Positions 1-8,658 of a stretch of DNA of 64,000 bases are shown here, one piece after another. Each line of letters opens with the position of its first letter. The stretch's first letter is position 1. Location of the stretch: contig JAUMIR010000004.1 of the NCBI GenBank assembly GCA_030847615.1, positions 220,275,001 to 220,339,000 on the forward strand, read 5' to 3'. The stretch is from Gambelia wislizenii. Its lineage: Eukaryota; Chordata; Lepidosauria; Squamata; Crotaphytidae. Position numbers and translations under genes: made by a program. The notes below the pieces were generated by a model. That model was not told where the DNA came from. It saw only the letters and a program-made list of their open reading frames with translations, and did not search any database.

Positions 1-173
1 CTCCAGTGCCTCTGAGGGAAGGGTTAATGGATGGTGTTATTGTATTATTATTATTGGGTATTACTATTGTTGTTGTTGTTAGGGTTTTAAATCTTGAGTT
101 AAGTCTTAGGGGTCCATGGCAACAAATGATATTTAAAGGGGGTCCCTGGTAAAGAAAAGGTTAAGAGCCCCTG
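1..173 (+). mobile_element. hAT-like non-autonomous element, right half (cut by window edge)
   Basis: This segment is homologous to the right half of the complete element at 19530-19881. The shared parts are the CTCTGAGGGAA block, a TTG/TTA-rich stretch, ATCTTGAGTTAAGTC, and the terminus GGTTAAGAGCCCCTG. The left half lies outside the window. The hAT assignment rests on the CAGTGGTTCTTAAC-type terminus and the 8-bp duplication seen around the complete copy. There is no coding capacity. Confidence 0.7.
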
Positions 174-181
174 CATTAGAT

Positions 182-701
182 CATAGAGCATTACCACCTG
201 ACTGGTTTTAACGCTTATGTTTCCACATGCTTGCATGAACTGGAGCACAATGGTGTTCCTTCCTCCATTGGTGCTCAAAAGGATCCAGAATGAGCCCAGG
301 CACATCCCCACAGTTGATCAATGGCTTGAGAGAGGGGAACACCACTCAGCAATCCTCTGGCTGTTGTTGTGCACCAACTTACTGTATATCCCCTTCCACA
401 AAGTCCAAAAAGGTACATATGAAAGTGTAACCAGCAGTTGAACCTGTGAATGTCATCAACAGGATGCAAGCTGTTATCTTTAAGACATTTCATCTGCATG
501 TACTGACATTGTCTTAAGGTGCAGTAAGGAGGAAGGATCTCCAGGCTCACAGTGGGGCCCGCCTAATGATAGTGTTAGGTTTCACACATACTAGCCCCTT
601 GGCTTGCTGGGAGCTAGAAAAGCAATACAGCTTGAATCTCCAGTTTGAATATATAAAATGGGGCAGGGGAGCAAAGTTCAGTGTCATGGTGATTGGGTGA
701 C
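182..701. other. No recognised feature
   Basis: Unique-looking sequence without a convincing open frame, RNA gene or repeat boundary. I see nothing to annotate here. Confidence 0.5.
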
Positions 702-704
702 TGA

Positions 705-1182
705 GGACATTATCAGACTAGCCCCTTAAAATGTTATTTTGCCGGCATTAAAAAAAATATATATGCCAGCAAAAGAACACACACACACTCACCTTCCTTT
801 CCCAGCAAAGGCAGCCCTGTTAATGAAGAGGAAATGAATGGAGCTCCGTTCACTTCTTTGTTTGAAATCCCACAAGACTTTTAAAAAAAGCATTAAAAGT
901 TATTTAAAGCACACATACACTTTAAAAGTCCCAAGAAACCCAAGGAGGGTCATAAAAAGAGTGAAGCTTACCTGGATGTCCAGATCTAACCCAGAAGTTT
1001 TCCCACCAGACCAGGCATTGTTGCTGCAGTCGTGAGAGTTAAATGGCCCGAAGTTGTCACTAAAAAGGTACGGGTTTGGGGCTGATTTTAACTGTGAAAG
1101 GGCAACATCATCTGATCTGCACACCCTTTCATGGTTAAGTGGCATCGTTATGACGCTTTATTTCATGTGTCTGATAAAGTCC
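705..1182. mobile_element. Harbinger-like MITE, copy 1 (subfamily B)
   Basis: The termini are GGACATTATCAGAC on the left and GTCTGATAAAGTCC on the right, an imperfect 14-bp inverted repeat. The element is flanked by TGA at 702-704 and 1183-1185. The interior shares blocks with the copies at 14416, 17441, 41309 and 58327: GGAGCTCCGTTCACTTC, CAAGGAGGGT and GCTTACCTGGATGTCC. There is no transposase, so it must have been mobilised in trans. A short 3-bp TNA duplication fits PIF/Harbinger (known target TWA); that superfamily name is inference. Confidence 0.8.
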
Positions 1183-1185
1183 TGA

Positions 1186-1697
1186 CTGACTGACTGAAGA
1201 GAGTAAAGTCAAGCATCTTCTACTGATGTACAATACTGCCCTCTTTCTCATCCTTACTTCCCTTCCTTTGCCTGTAGCAAGCTTAGCATAGCATCGGAAG
1301 TAACTATCCTACTCTTAGATGGAAATCCTATCAGATGACCTATTTCCTTTGTTTCTCCTAAGCTGATCTTTTGCTCCTTAATTACAATTCATGTAAATCC
1401 TGCACTCACTCCCTCAGGAACTATGTCTACAACAATTTCTTTATTATAGTTGGACTCTTGCGAATAAGGGCAAGAATACAAATAAAAACAAATTAAAACA
1501 GAACATATTATGCCTCTTGGTCACTCTCTCACATAGGACAAGGAGGAGAAAGATTATGATTGGAAGAACAGGCCAGAAAATGGGAATGCTTAAAAGTGTT
1601 GATTGGGGAAGTAGGCTGGGAATGGGTGGGGAGGGGGAATAGTTTGCCCTCTTGTGTCTGGCTAAAGCTTTGAAACTCCAGATGAATCTTGGGGATT
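1186..1697. other. No recognised feature
   Basis: AT-rich sequence between a MITE and the L1 insertion site. I find no gene or repeat boundary in it. Confidence 0.5.
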
Positions 1698-1713
1698 TGG
1701 CAACCCTATTTTA
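1698..1713. repeat. L1 target-site duplication, left copy
   Basis: The 16 bases TGGCAACCCTATTTTA are identical to 8643-8658 and bracket the L1. In the element's orientation the pre-insertion site reads TTTAAAATAGGG, which fits nicking by an L1 endonuclease at its known TTTT/AA-type target. Perfect identity implies a fairly recent insertion. Confidence 0.95.
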
Positions 1714-2079
1714 TTTTTTTTTATTTATTTTTTTTTATTTTTTTTATTAATTTTTTAAGAATAAGTTTTTCCATACAATAACCACTTCATAGCTCCACAA
1801 TTTCGCATATCTTACAATTTACACACTAGTTATACGTGGACATTTCAATAAAACAATCAGCTTCCTCCGTACCATAGCTCATTGAGAGTCCTCTATCGTT
1901 ATTCTTTCTCCTATCTTCCCTTGATCTCCTCTCAATTTATCTCCTTCTATTGTTGCTTTATCAGAATTGTTACTATCCCTTTCATCTTCCATCCCTCAAT
2001 CGCCTCCTATAGCCTTCTATAGGATCTTTTGTTTAAATCTGTTGTGCTTTTCTTTAGTTTTAATTCTGCAGTTACTAGC
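1714..2079 (-). other. L1 3' UTR and poly(A) tail
   Basis: Starts immediately after the ORF2 stop (TGA at 2082-2080) and ends in an A-rich tail, T-rich on the plus strand at 1714-1757, that abuts the left target-site duplication. The length of about 320 bp plus tail is short compared with mammalian L1 3' UTRs. No further element is visible in it. Confidence 0.85.
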
Positions 2080-5000
2080 TCATATTACATTCCACCTTTT
2101 TTTACAGTAACTCGTCAAAGGAGCCCACTCCCTTTCTACTTCCTCCCTTGGTTTTTTATTCAATATGTGGGTTAGTGTATCACTATCTCTCATATCTAAC
2201 ACTCTTTCTAACCACGCATCAATTTGTGGCATTTCTCTATTTTTCCATTTAACCGCTGCATTAATGCGTGCCGCTGTAGTAAGGTATAGTATTAGCCTCC
2301 AGTTTTTCCTCTCTTGTTCTTTTTCGAATATTGTCGTAATGTTTAAGAGGTACAGCTTCGGATTTAGCTCGAATTGTATATTTAGGACTTTTTGTATTAT
2401 CTCATGCACTTTTCCCCAATATTTTTTCATAATTGGACAGTGCCAAAAAATATGCATCAGTGTACCAGTAGCCTTGCCACATTTCCAGCATGTTTTGTCT
2501 TTAGCACCAAATACCTTATTCATCTTCACTGGCGTTAAGTACCATCGATTGCTAACTTTAAGGTAATTTTCTTTTAGTGCCTGGCACGCTGTAAACTTCT
2601 TTGTTTGTTTCCAGGCCATTTCCCACTCCTCCATCGTTATCACATCTCCCACATCTCTCGCCCATTTCACCATAGCTTCTCTCACTGTCTCTGTTTCCAG
2701 TTGCCTTGATAAAAATAATTTATAATATTTAGTTATTTTTTTCCTTTCTTCACCCCATATTATCTTGTCAATTTCCATCTGTTGTTCCAAGATGCCTGGG
2801 TTTATTCTGTCTTGTTTGAATCTATTATTGATCTGCTGATATGTTAGCCAGTTTAGCTCCCATCCTTCTTCCTTCAATTCCTCTTTTGATTTAATGTCTA
2901 ATATTTTCTCTCCCTTTTTTTTTGTGAGATCAGCGTATGTAAGCCATCTATTCATTGATCCTTTTTGTCCCCATCTCCCCATAAAAGCTTCAACCGGTGA
3001 TAGCCATTTTGGCAACTTGTTGTTGTAGAATATTTTGATCTTTTCCCAATTATGAAGCAGCGCCTTTCTCACGATATGGCTCTTGAAATCTTTATGAACT
3101 TCTACTTTATTGTATCCCAGGTATGCGTGCCAGCCGAACCTTAAGTCGGCTCCTTCCAGTGTCAGTAATTTAGAGTCCGCCAATTTAATCCATTCTTCGG
3201 TCCATTTCATACAGCAAGCTTTATAGTAGAGGGACAAATCAGGTAGAGCCGTTCCACCTCTCTCAGTTCTTTCTAACAATGTCTGCCATTTTATTCTCGG
3301 TTTGCGCCCATTCCATATGAACTCACTCAAGTCATTTTTCCATTCTTTAAATGGTTTTTGGTTGGTCAGGATTGGTATATTCTGAAATAGAAACAAAATT
3401 TTAGGGAGTACTGACATCTTTATTGTAGATATTCGGCCCAACAGCGATAATTTTAGTTTTCTCCATTTGTTCAAGTCTTCTTTTATGCTCCTCCAGGTTT
3501 TCCTATAGTTGTTATCATAGAGGTCTAAGTTTCTGTTAGATATCAGTACCCCTAAATATCTCACTTTTTTCTCGATTTTATAGCCTGAGATTTTTTCTAT
3601 TTTTTCTTGTTCTTTCTTTCCCATATTCTTTGTTACTATTAGCGTCTTATCTCTATTGATCTTGAATCCCGCAAACTTATCAAACTCCGTCATTATCCTA
3701 ATTAACTTCTCTATATTCTCATTCGGATCTTCCAACACTACAACCAGATCGTCCGCAAAAGCCATCACTTTATATTCCTGATTCTTAACTTTTAACCCCT
3801 GAATTTCCTTGTCCCTTCTAATTTTGCTCATTAAGAACTCCAGTATAGTAATAAATAACAGTGGTGACAGTGGGCAGCCTTGTCTGGTCCCTTTTTGGAT
3901 TTCAATTTCTTGTGTTTTTTCCCCATTTATTATGATATTTGCTTTTTGTTCCACGTAGACTTTCTCTATATTCGCAGTAATAAATTGGCCAAAGCCCAGC
4001 TCTTTTACCGTCTGCTTTAAGCAGCTCCAGTTTACATTATCAAACGCTTTTTCCACGTCGGCAAAAATCATCGCCACTTTCCTTTCATTATTTTTTTCCA
4101 GAAACTCTATTGTATTGACTAAATTTCGAATGTTCCTCGTTAGTGATCTTCCTGGCAAAAAGCCATTTTGGTCCTTATGTACGATGTCGTTCAATACTCT
4201 TTTCAGTCTGTTAGCTATCATGAAAGCATATATTTTATAGTCCACGTTAAGCAGCGAAATCGGTCGATAGTTTCTGACATCCGTTTTATCCTTTCCTTCT
4301 TTAGCAATCATCACAATGTTGGCTTTTTTCCATGACTCAGGCATACCCTCCACATGGATTGTGTTTATCAATTCTGACAAATGTATCCCAATTTCGCTTT
4401 CAAAGGTTTTATAGAATACTTCGTTGAAGCCATCTGGGCCTGGAGATTTTCCACTTTTAAGATTCTTAATAGCAGTTGTTAATTCTTCCTTATCAAACAT
4501 TTTTGCAAGTTCAACTTTTTGGAGGTCTGTTAAATCTGCAAATTTATTTTCCTTCAAATACTGCACCATTTCCTGGTGCCATCCGTCTTCTTGTGTTTTT
4601 GCCTTGTACAGTGAGGAGTAGAATTCTAGAAAAGCTCCTTCTATTTGTTTTTGGGTTGCTAATATTTTCCCTGCCACCTTAATTTCTGTAATTCCATTCC
4701 TATCCCTTTCTTTTTTCAGTTTATATGATAGCCACCTCCCTGTCTTATTTGCGTATTCAAATTGTTTTTTTTTAATTCTTTTCAGCTTAATTCCTATCTC
4801 TTCCACCATTTTGGCATTTATCTCTCTCTTAATTATGCCTATTCCCTTTTTCAGGGTTGAGTTTTGAGGTTCCTTTCTTAATTTGTCTTCTTGTATCTTT
4901 AATTTTTGCAAGAGGTCTTGGTTCTTTTGTCTCTCCTCTCTGGAAATCTCCGCTCCCCTTTGAAGAAACAATCCTCGAATTGTGGCTTTAAACGCATCCC

Positions 5001-5250
5001 AGATTACATTCAATTTGGTTCCTTTCCCCTTATTTTCATTAAAATAGTATTTAATGTTGTCTTTTATTTTATCAACAAAACTTTCTTCCCTTAGCATGCT
5101 TTCTTTAAGCCTCCAAGTATACTCCTTCCTTGGCAATATCATAGTCATTTTTATCGGGTTATGATCCGATAATAATTTGGGTATTATTTCCATTCGTCTT
5201 ATCTTGGGGAATAGATTCTTAGATATCCAAAACATATCTAGTCTCGACAT
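2080..5250 (-). CDS. L1 ORF2 protein, reverse transcriptase part (downstream of nonsense codon)
   Basis: A 1056-residue open stretch that carries most of L1 ORF2p. It opens with the end of the endonuclease domain (LLSDHNPI, with the catalytic Asp-His pair). Next is a basic, helical linker, then the reverse transcriptase with SGKSPGPDGF, YRPISLLN, FADVEKAFD, TRQGCPLSPLLF and the catalytic FADD (about residues 498-501, near base 3750). The C-terminus has the L1 CCHC motif CWKCGKATGTLMHIFWHC. Its first Met is internal: the 14 codons between the upstream TAA and this Met (5292-5251) are in the same frame and still encode endonuclease sequence. Known role: nick target DNA and reverse-transcribe L1 RNA at the nick. 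With the upstream stop, this part would need reinitiation or readthrough to be made. Confidence 0.95.
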   Translation of the reverse strand: MSRLDMFWISKNLFPKIRRMEIIPKLLSDHNPIKMTMILPRKEYTWRLKESMLREESFVDKIKDNIKYYFNENKGKGTKLNVIWDAFKATIRGLFLQRGAEISREERQKNQDLLQKLKIQEDKLRKEPQNSTLKKGIGIIKREINAKMVEEIGIKLKRIKKKQFEYANKTGRWLSYKLKKERDRNGITEIKVAGKILATQKQIEGAFLEFYSSLYKAKTQEDGWHQEMVQYLKENKFADLTDLQKVELAKMFDKEELTTAIKNLKSGKSPGPDGFNEVFYKTFESEIGIHLSELINTIHVEGMPESWKKANIVMIAKEGKDKTDVRNYRPISLLNVDYKIYAFMIANRLKRVLNDIVHKDQNGFLPGRSLTRNIRNLVNTIEFLEKNNERKVAMIFADVEKAFDNVNWSCLKQTVKELGFGQFITANIEKVYVEQKANIIINGEKTQEIEIQKGTRQGCPLSPLLFITILEFLMSKIRRDKEIQGLKVKNQEYKVMAFADDLVVVLEDPNENIEKLIRIMTEFDKFAGFKINRDKTLIVTKNMGKKEQEKIEKISGYKIEKKVRYLGVLISNRNLDLYDNNYRKTWRSIKEDLNKWRKLKLSLLGRISTIKMSVLPKILFLFQNIPILTNQKPFKEWKNDLSEFIWNGRKPRIKWQTLLERTERGGTALPDLSLYYKACCMKWTEEWIKLADSKLLTLEGADLRFGWHAYLGYNKVEVHKDFKSHIVRKALLHNWEKIKIFYNNKLPKWLSPVEAFMGRWGQKGSMNRWLTYADLTKKKGEKILDIKSKEELKEEGWELNWLTYQQINNRFKQDRINPGILEQQMEIDKIIWGEERKKITKYYKLFLSRQLETETVREAMVKWARDVGDVITMEEWEMAWKQTKKFTACQALKENYLKVSNRWYLTPVKMNKVFGAKDKTCWKCGKATGTLMHIFWHCPIMKKYWGKVHEIIQKVLNIQFELNPKLYLLNITTIFEKEQERKNWRLILYLTTAARINAAVKWKNREMPQIDAWLERVLDMRDSDTLTHILNKKPREEVEREWAPLTSYCKKRWNVI

Positions 5251-5292
5251 AGTATTGTGTGCATCCGAATAGAAGGTATATCCTTTCTCTGG

Positions 5293-5835
5293 TTATTTCT
5301 TTGACCATACGTCGTCTATGTTAAACTCTTCCATTAATTCAAAGCATACTTTGGGGAGTCTTCCTTGTTTTTCATTTGTCGTCCCAGATCTATCTTGTCT
5401 TGCATCCATAACACCATTGAAGTCTCCAGTCAATATTATCGTTCCCTTCTCCAGGTGCCCCATTTCTTCTTGGAGTTTCGTGAAGAATTTTTGTTTATTC
5501 TCCACCGGTGTATATATAGCAATCAAGTATGTCTTTACATTGGCTAAATTAAGTTCTAAGCCTAGCATATGGCCTTCATTATCTGTAAGCACTTGTTTTG
5601 CTTCATATTTTCTATCAACATAAATTACCACTCCTTTTTTTTTATTTGTTGCTAGGGAGAAGAATTCTTGTCCCAATTTTTGATTCCTGAGATATTTACT
5701 ATCCCTCTGTTGTATCCTGATTTCTTGAAGGCATATGATCTCAGCTTTGTTTTTTTCTAGGAAGTGGTATACTTGTCTTCTTTTCTTTAGAGTATTCAGT
5801 CCTTTGACATTCCATGAGATTACACTTAGGGACAT
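5293..5835 (-). CDS. L1 ORF2 protein, endonuclease part (prematurely terminated)
   Basis: Codons 1-180 of ORF2 encode the N-terminal apurinic/apyrimidinic-like endonuclease. Visible catalytic motifs are SVISWNVKGLN at the start, ICLQEIR and ILTGDFNGV. The frame then hits TAA at 5295-5293 and resumes in the same register, so a single base substitution would explain the break. The truncated product lacks the final SDH motif and all of the reverse transcriptase. The start ATG (5835-5833) lies inside the last codons of ORF1: the two frames overlap by 10 nt. The whole ORF2 would be 1251 codons, close to the usual L1 length of about 1275. Confidence 0.93.
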   Translation of the reverse strand: MSLSVISWNVKGLNTLKKRRQVYHFLEKNKAEIICLQEIRIQQRDSKYLRNQKLGQEFFSLATNKKKGVVIYVDRKYEAKQVLTDNEGHMLGLELNLANVKTYLIAIYTPVENKQKFFTKLQEEMGHLEKGTIILTGDFNGVMDARQDRSGTTNEKQGRLPKVCFELMEEFNIDDVWSKK

Positions 5836-6908
5836 AACCTTGGCTCGTCTTCGTCCTCTCCTTCTTCCTCTGCTACTTCTTCCTCCTCTTCCTCCCCTCC
5901 TTCTTTATCCTCTTCCTTGTCCTCATTGCCTTCCTGATATTCTAGGACCTCACTTTTTTCCTTCTGGGAACATCCCTCTTTTCCCTCCACCTCTTCTGTA
6001 TTCCCAACGGTCTTATCCTCTTTGTTATCCTTCCCATCCGTATTATCTTGTCTTCTGCGTCTTCTCTGGTGGTATCTTCTCTCTTCCTCTTCTAATTTCT
6101 CCATAAAATCCCTTGCTTTTTCTAGAGAGTTTATTTTATACCTTTTCTGCCGATATGTACACGAGAGGCCTTCAATTCTCTCCCATCTGTAATTTATCCC
6201 AAGCCTTATCAGAGTTTGTGTGAGAGTTTTGTACTCTTGTCTCTTCCTTAGTATTTCCACCGGAGTATCTTTGTATATCTTGATTTCATTGCCATCTAAT
6301 ATCAGCTTTTCTGTGTAATTTTTTTGGATAATCTTGTCTCTGTACTTAGATCTCGTGAATACTATTACAATATCCCTTGGGAGCTTTCTGTCCTTCGCTA
6401 TAACTGAGTTAGCTCTAAAGATTTTATCTACTTCCTGCCCAATGTTCTCTTCTGGTTCCTCAATAAAACTCGCCAAGGGAGAAATTATCCTTTCATGTAG
6501 ATTTTCGTACATTCTTTCTGGTAATCCTCGTAATTTGATACATTTCTCTCTGTATCTGATTTCTTGTAAAAGGCTTGTTTGTTTTTCTTTCTCCATTTCT
6601 TTAGTTAAGTTCTCCGTTTGGGACTCCAGCACTGTTGTTCTACTCTTAATATTGTCTATATCCTCCTTAATATCCTTTAATTCCGTAGTCATCTTATCCA
6701 GTCTCTTATTCACTTTCTCGAAATCTTGTCTCACTTCCTTTTTAAAATCTCTCAGTTCCTGTTTTATCTCTTTCTTAAATGATTTTAATTCTTCAAGTAT
6801 TTGCATGTTAATGTCTGTTTGTTTAGGAGGCATCTCTGTGGATCCTCTTCTCGTTGTTGTTGTAACTGCTGACACCGTATATGCCCTGGGTCTGAGTCCT
6901 GAGGCCAT
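5826..6908 (-). CDS. L1 ORF1 protein (RNA-binding chaperone)
   Basis: An intact 360-residue ORF1p. Residues 1-31 form a short N-terminus. Residues 32-118 are heptad-rich and charged, as in the trimerising coiled coil of L1 ORF1p. Residues 121-200 match the RRM core (KCIKLRGLPE, then DIVIVFTRSKYRDKI). Residues 205-275 match the C-terminal domain (EIKIYKDTP, then TLIRLGINYRW and YKINSLEKARDF). The family is known to coat L1 RNA and act as a nucleic-acid chaperone. Unusual here is a tail after the C-terminal domain: an Arg patch (RRYHQRRRRR, 277-286) followed by about 70 very acidic residues that end in a Glu/Asp run. The ORF2 start overlaps the stop. The first ATG is used; Met26 is a possible alternative. 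Confidence 0.95.
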   Translation of the reverse strand: MASGLRPRAYTVSAVTTTTRRGSTEMPPKQTDINMQILEELKSFKKEIKQELRDFKKEVRQDFEKVNKRLDKMTTELKDIKEDIDNIKSRTTVLESQTENLTKEMEKEKQTSLLQEIRYREKCIKLRGLPERMYENLHERIISPLASFIEEPEENIGQEVDKIFRANSVIAKDRKLPRDIVIVFTRSKYRDKIIQKNYTEKLILDGNEIKIYKDTPVEILRKRQEYKTLTQTLIRLGINYRWERIEGLSCTYRQKRYKINSLEKARDFMEKLEEEERRYHQRRRRRQDNTDGKDNKEDKTVGNTEEVEGKEGCSQKEKSEVLEYQEGNEDKEEDKEGGEEEEEEVAEEEGEDEDEPRLCP

Positions 6909-8642
6909 CTAACAGCCTCTCTCCCCCAAGTACTTTGGATTTGTTTTCTATGATTTAATTCTATACTTTAGATTACAATTGTATATATATGTATATGTGT
7001 ATATGAATATGCGAGGTTTTTTTTTTCTTTCCCTTTAATGTAGTAGACCTAGTTTTATTGAGGTCTAGCCGTCTAAACCACCAAAAAGAGGTTACTTTTA
7101 TATAGACCAATTTCTAACCCACCAAAAAGAGGTTACTTTTATATAGACCAATTTCTAACCCCTTAGAGGAGGTATGTCAAGCCCCACTTTTCCCTCTCAC
7201 TCTTCTTTTCAAGTCGGGATATTCTATCCCTCCATTCGTTCCCATTAATTTCTCGCTGTGACTCGCACTAATAGTTCGAACACAAGCTCAAAGCCACGAG
7301 ACCAGAGGAAGGGGGGTAATGACAGGTCAATCCGTTCCGTTAAGTTCCCTTCTTCTATTCCTCCCCCCTCTGCTCCTTTCTTCTCCCTTCTGCTACGTGT
7401 CCTTTCTACGTTTCTTTCCCCAAATGCTCCCCCTCGTTCTCTTTTCCTCCGTCTAGTCCTTCCTTCTGGTCCCCGTCACGCTTCGTCTGATCCCCTCGTC
7501 TGGTCCCGTCACGCTCCCTCCGCTCCTCCTGTCTGTTTCCCGCCACGTTCCGTCTGATCCTCCCTTCTGATCTCCGTCACGCTCTTTCTGCAACCCTAGG
7601 TTGCTCCGTCCTCACCTCTCCGTCTGCCTTCTCCTGCTCCTTTAAATCCGTCTGTCCCTCCGCTCCCTCCGCTCCGTCAGCTCTGCCTCTTATTCTCTGC
7701 TCCTGCTCACGCCCATCTCCTGGATCCGTCTGCTCTCCACTTTCGCCTCCGCCCGCTGCTCCGCCCTTTGTATCCTGCTCCTGGACACGCCCGTCCGACT
7801 GCTTCCAATCGCGGCGGCAACGTCCCCTTTGTCAGCCTTAAATTTCCTCAGTTTGCCTCTAATAATCTGCCTCAGCGTCCTCACTCCTTCTGATCAGCTG
7901 CTATCACAGCGAACAGACTCCACCTCCTCCTCCTGCTTCCTCCTCCGCTCGTAGTCCTCGTAATCCTCCAATCACCTGCAACCTCCGCCTCAGCTGATCA
8001 CCCCCACCCGGTATCCAACAGAGTCCCGTATCTAGGTACTGCGCAATTAAAAGTCTCTACGCAGTCATTTTGTTTTGCATCTCCTTGTTATTAAGCCCCC
8101 ACTGCTTTCCCGACCAGGTTTCTCTGCGATAAAGTTGCTTCCCACACTCCCTTTATTGATTTATAGTCGTTCGTAGCTATAATAGTACTGATTTTGCCTT
8201 TTGCAATGAGCCAGCTATCTCCCCCCCACTTCTTCTGACCAGCTTTCCTTTTTATTAATTTAATTTAGCCTTTAACTCTCAGAGGGAAGGCTTATTGTTG
8301 GAAGCCCCTTCACCCTCTTTGAGCTATTTGCTTTTCTCTGCACTTTTGATTTCAGCAGTTCCCTGCCTTTTATAGTAGGGGAGAAATCAAGACTAATTGC
8401 CAAATGGCTCCAGAGACAGCACTGGCTGCTCAGAGTGCCGATTGTAATCAGGGAGAGATCTATCCCTCACTCCCCGAAACACAAAAAGCTACTACAGTGA
8501 GCCCCAATTTCCCTTTTATCTTCCCGGATAATCGGGTTGTGGTGGTCTTCAAAAAAGACCCCACTTACCGTCTCTGGACGACTGGCCCCCACGGAGCCCC
8601 GTTTGAGCCGGTCCTACGTCTTTGCTCCCCCTACTGGAAGCC
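6909..8642 (-). promoter_or_regulatory. L1 5' UTR with presumed internal promoter
   Basis: A 1.7-kb leader between the 5' target-site duplication and ORF1. It is CpG- and purine-rich in the element's orientation over about 7300-8000, where CG dinucleotides are far denser than in surrounding DNA. It carries a 41-bp tandem duplication at 7078-7159. Full-length L1s are known to carry an internal RNA polymerase II promoter in the 5' UTR; that this segment does so is inference. No specific transcription-factor site is claimed. Confidence 0.75.
7078..7159. repeat. 41-bp tandem duplication in the L1 5' UTR
   Basis: Two copies (7078-7118 and 7119-7159) of a unit containing CCAAAAAGAGGTTACTTT. The copies look identical over the whole unit, so the duplication is recent or maintained. 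It lies about 170 bp upstream of ORF1 in the element's orientation. Confidence 0.9.
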
Positions 8643-8658
8643 TGGCAACCCTATTTTA
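8643..8658. repeat. L1 target-site duplication, right copy
   Basis: Identical to 1698-1713. It abuts the first base of the L1 5' end at 8642, which supports full length rather than 5' truncation. Confidence 0.95.

Larger units (their letters stand above)
1714..8642 (-). mobile_element. Full-length L1 retrotransposon (about 6.9 kb)
   Basis: A complete minus-strand L1. From its 5' end it has a CpG-rich 5' UTR (8642-6909), ORF1 (6908-5826), ORF2 (5835-2080), a 3' UTR (2079-about 1760) and a degenerate poly(A) tail seen as T-rich sequence at 1714-1757. It is bounded by a perfect 16-bp duplication (1698-1713 and 8643-8658). ORF1 is uninterrupted, and ORF2 carries a single in-frame TAA at 5295-5293. 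This differs sharply from the heavily decayed LINEs elsewhere in the window, so the copy is young. L1s of several families are known from lizards; the exact family was not determined. Confidence 0.97.

Noticed and set aside
6334..6912. A 192-codon plus-strand open frame
   Set aside because: It is antisense to L1 ORF1 and made of the complement of its coiled-coil codons. No independent protein signature.
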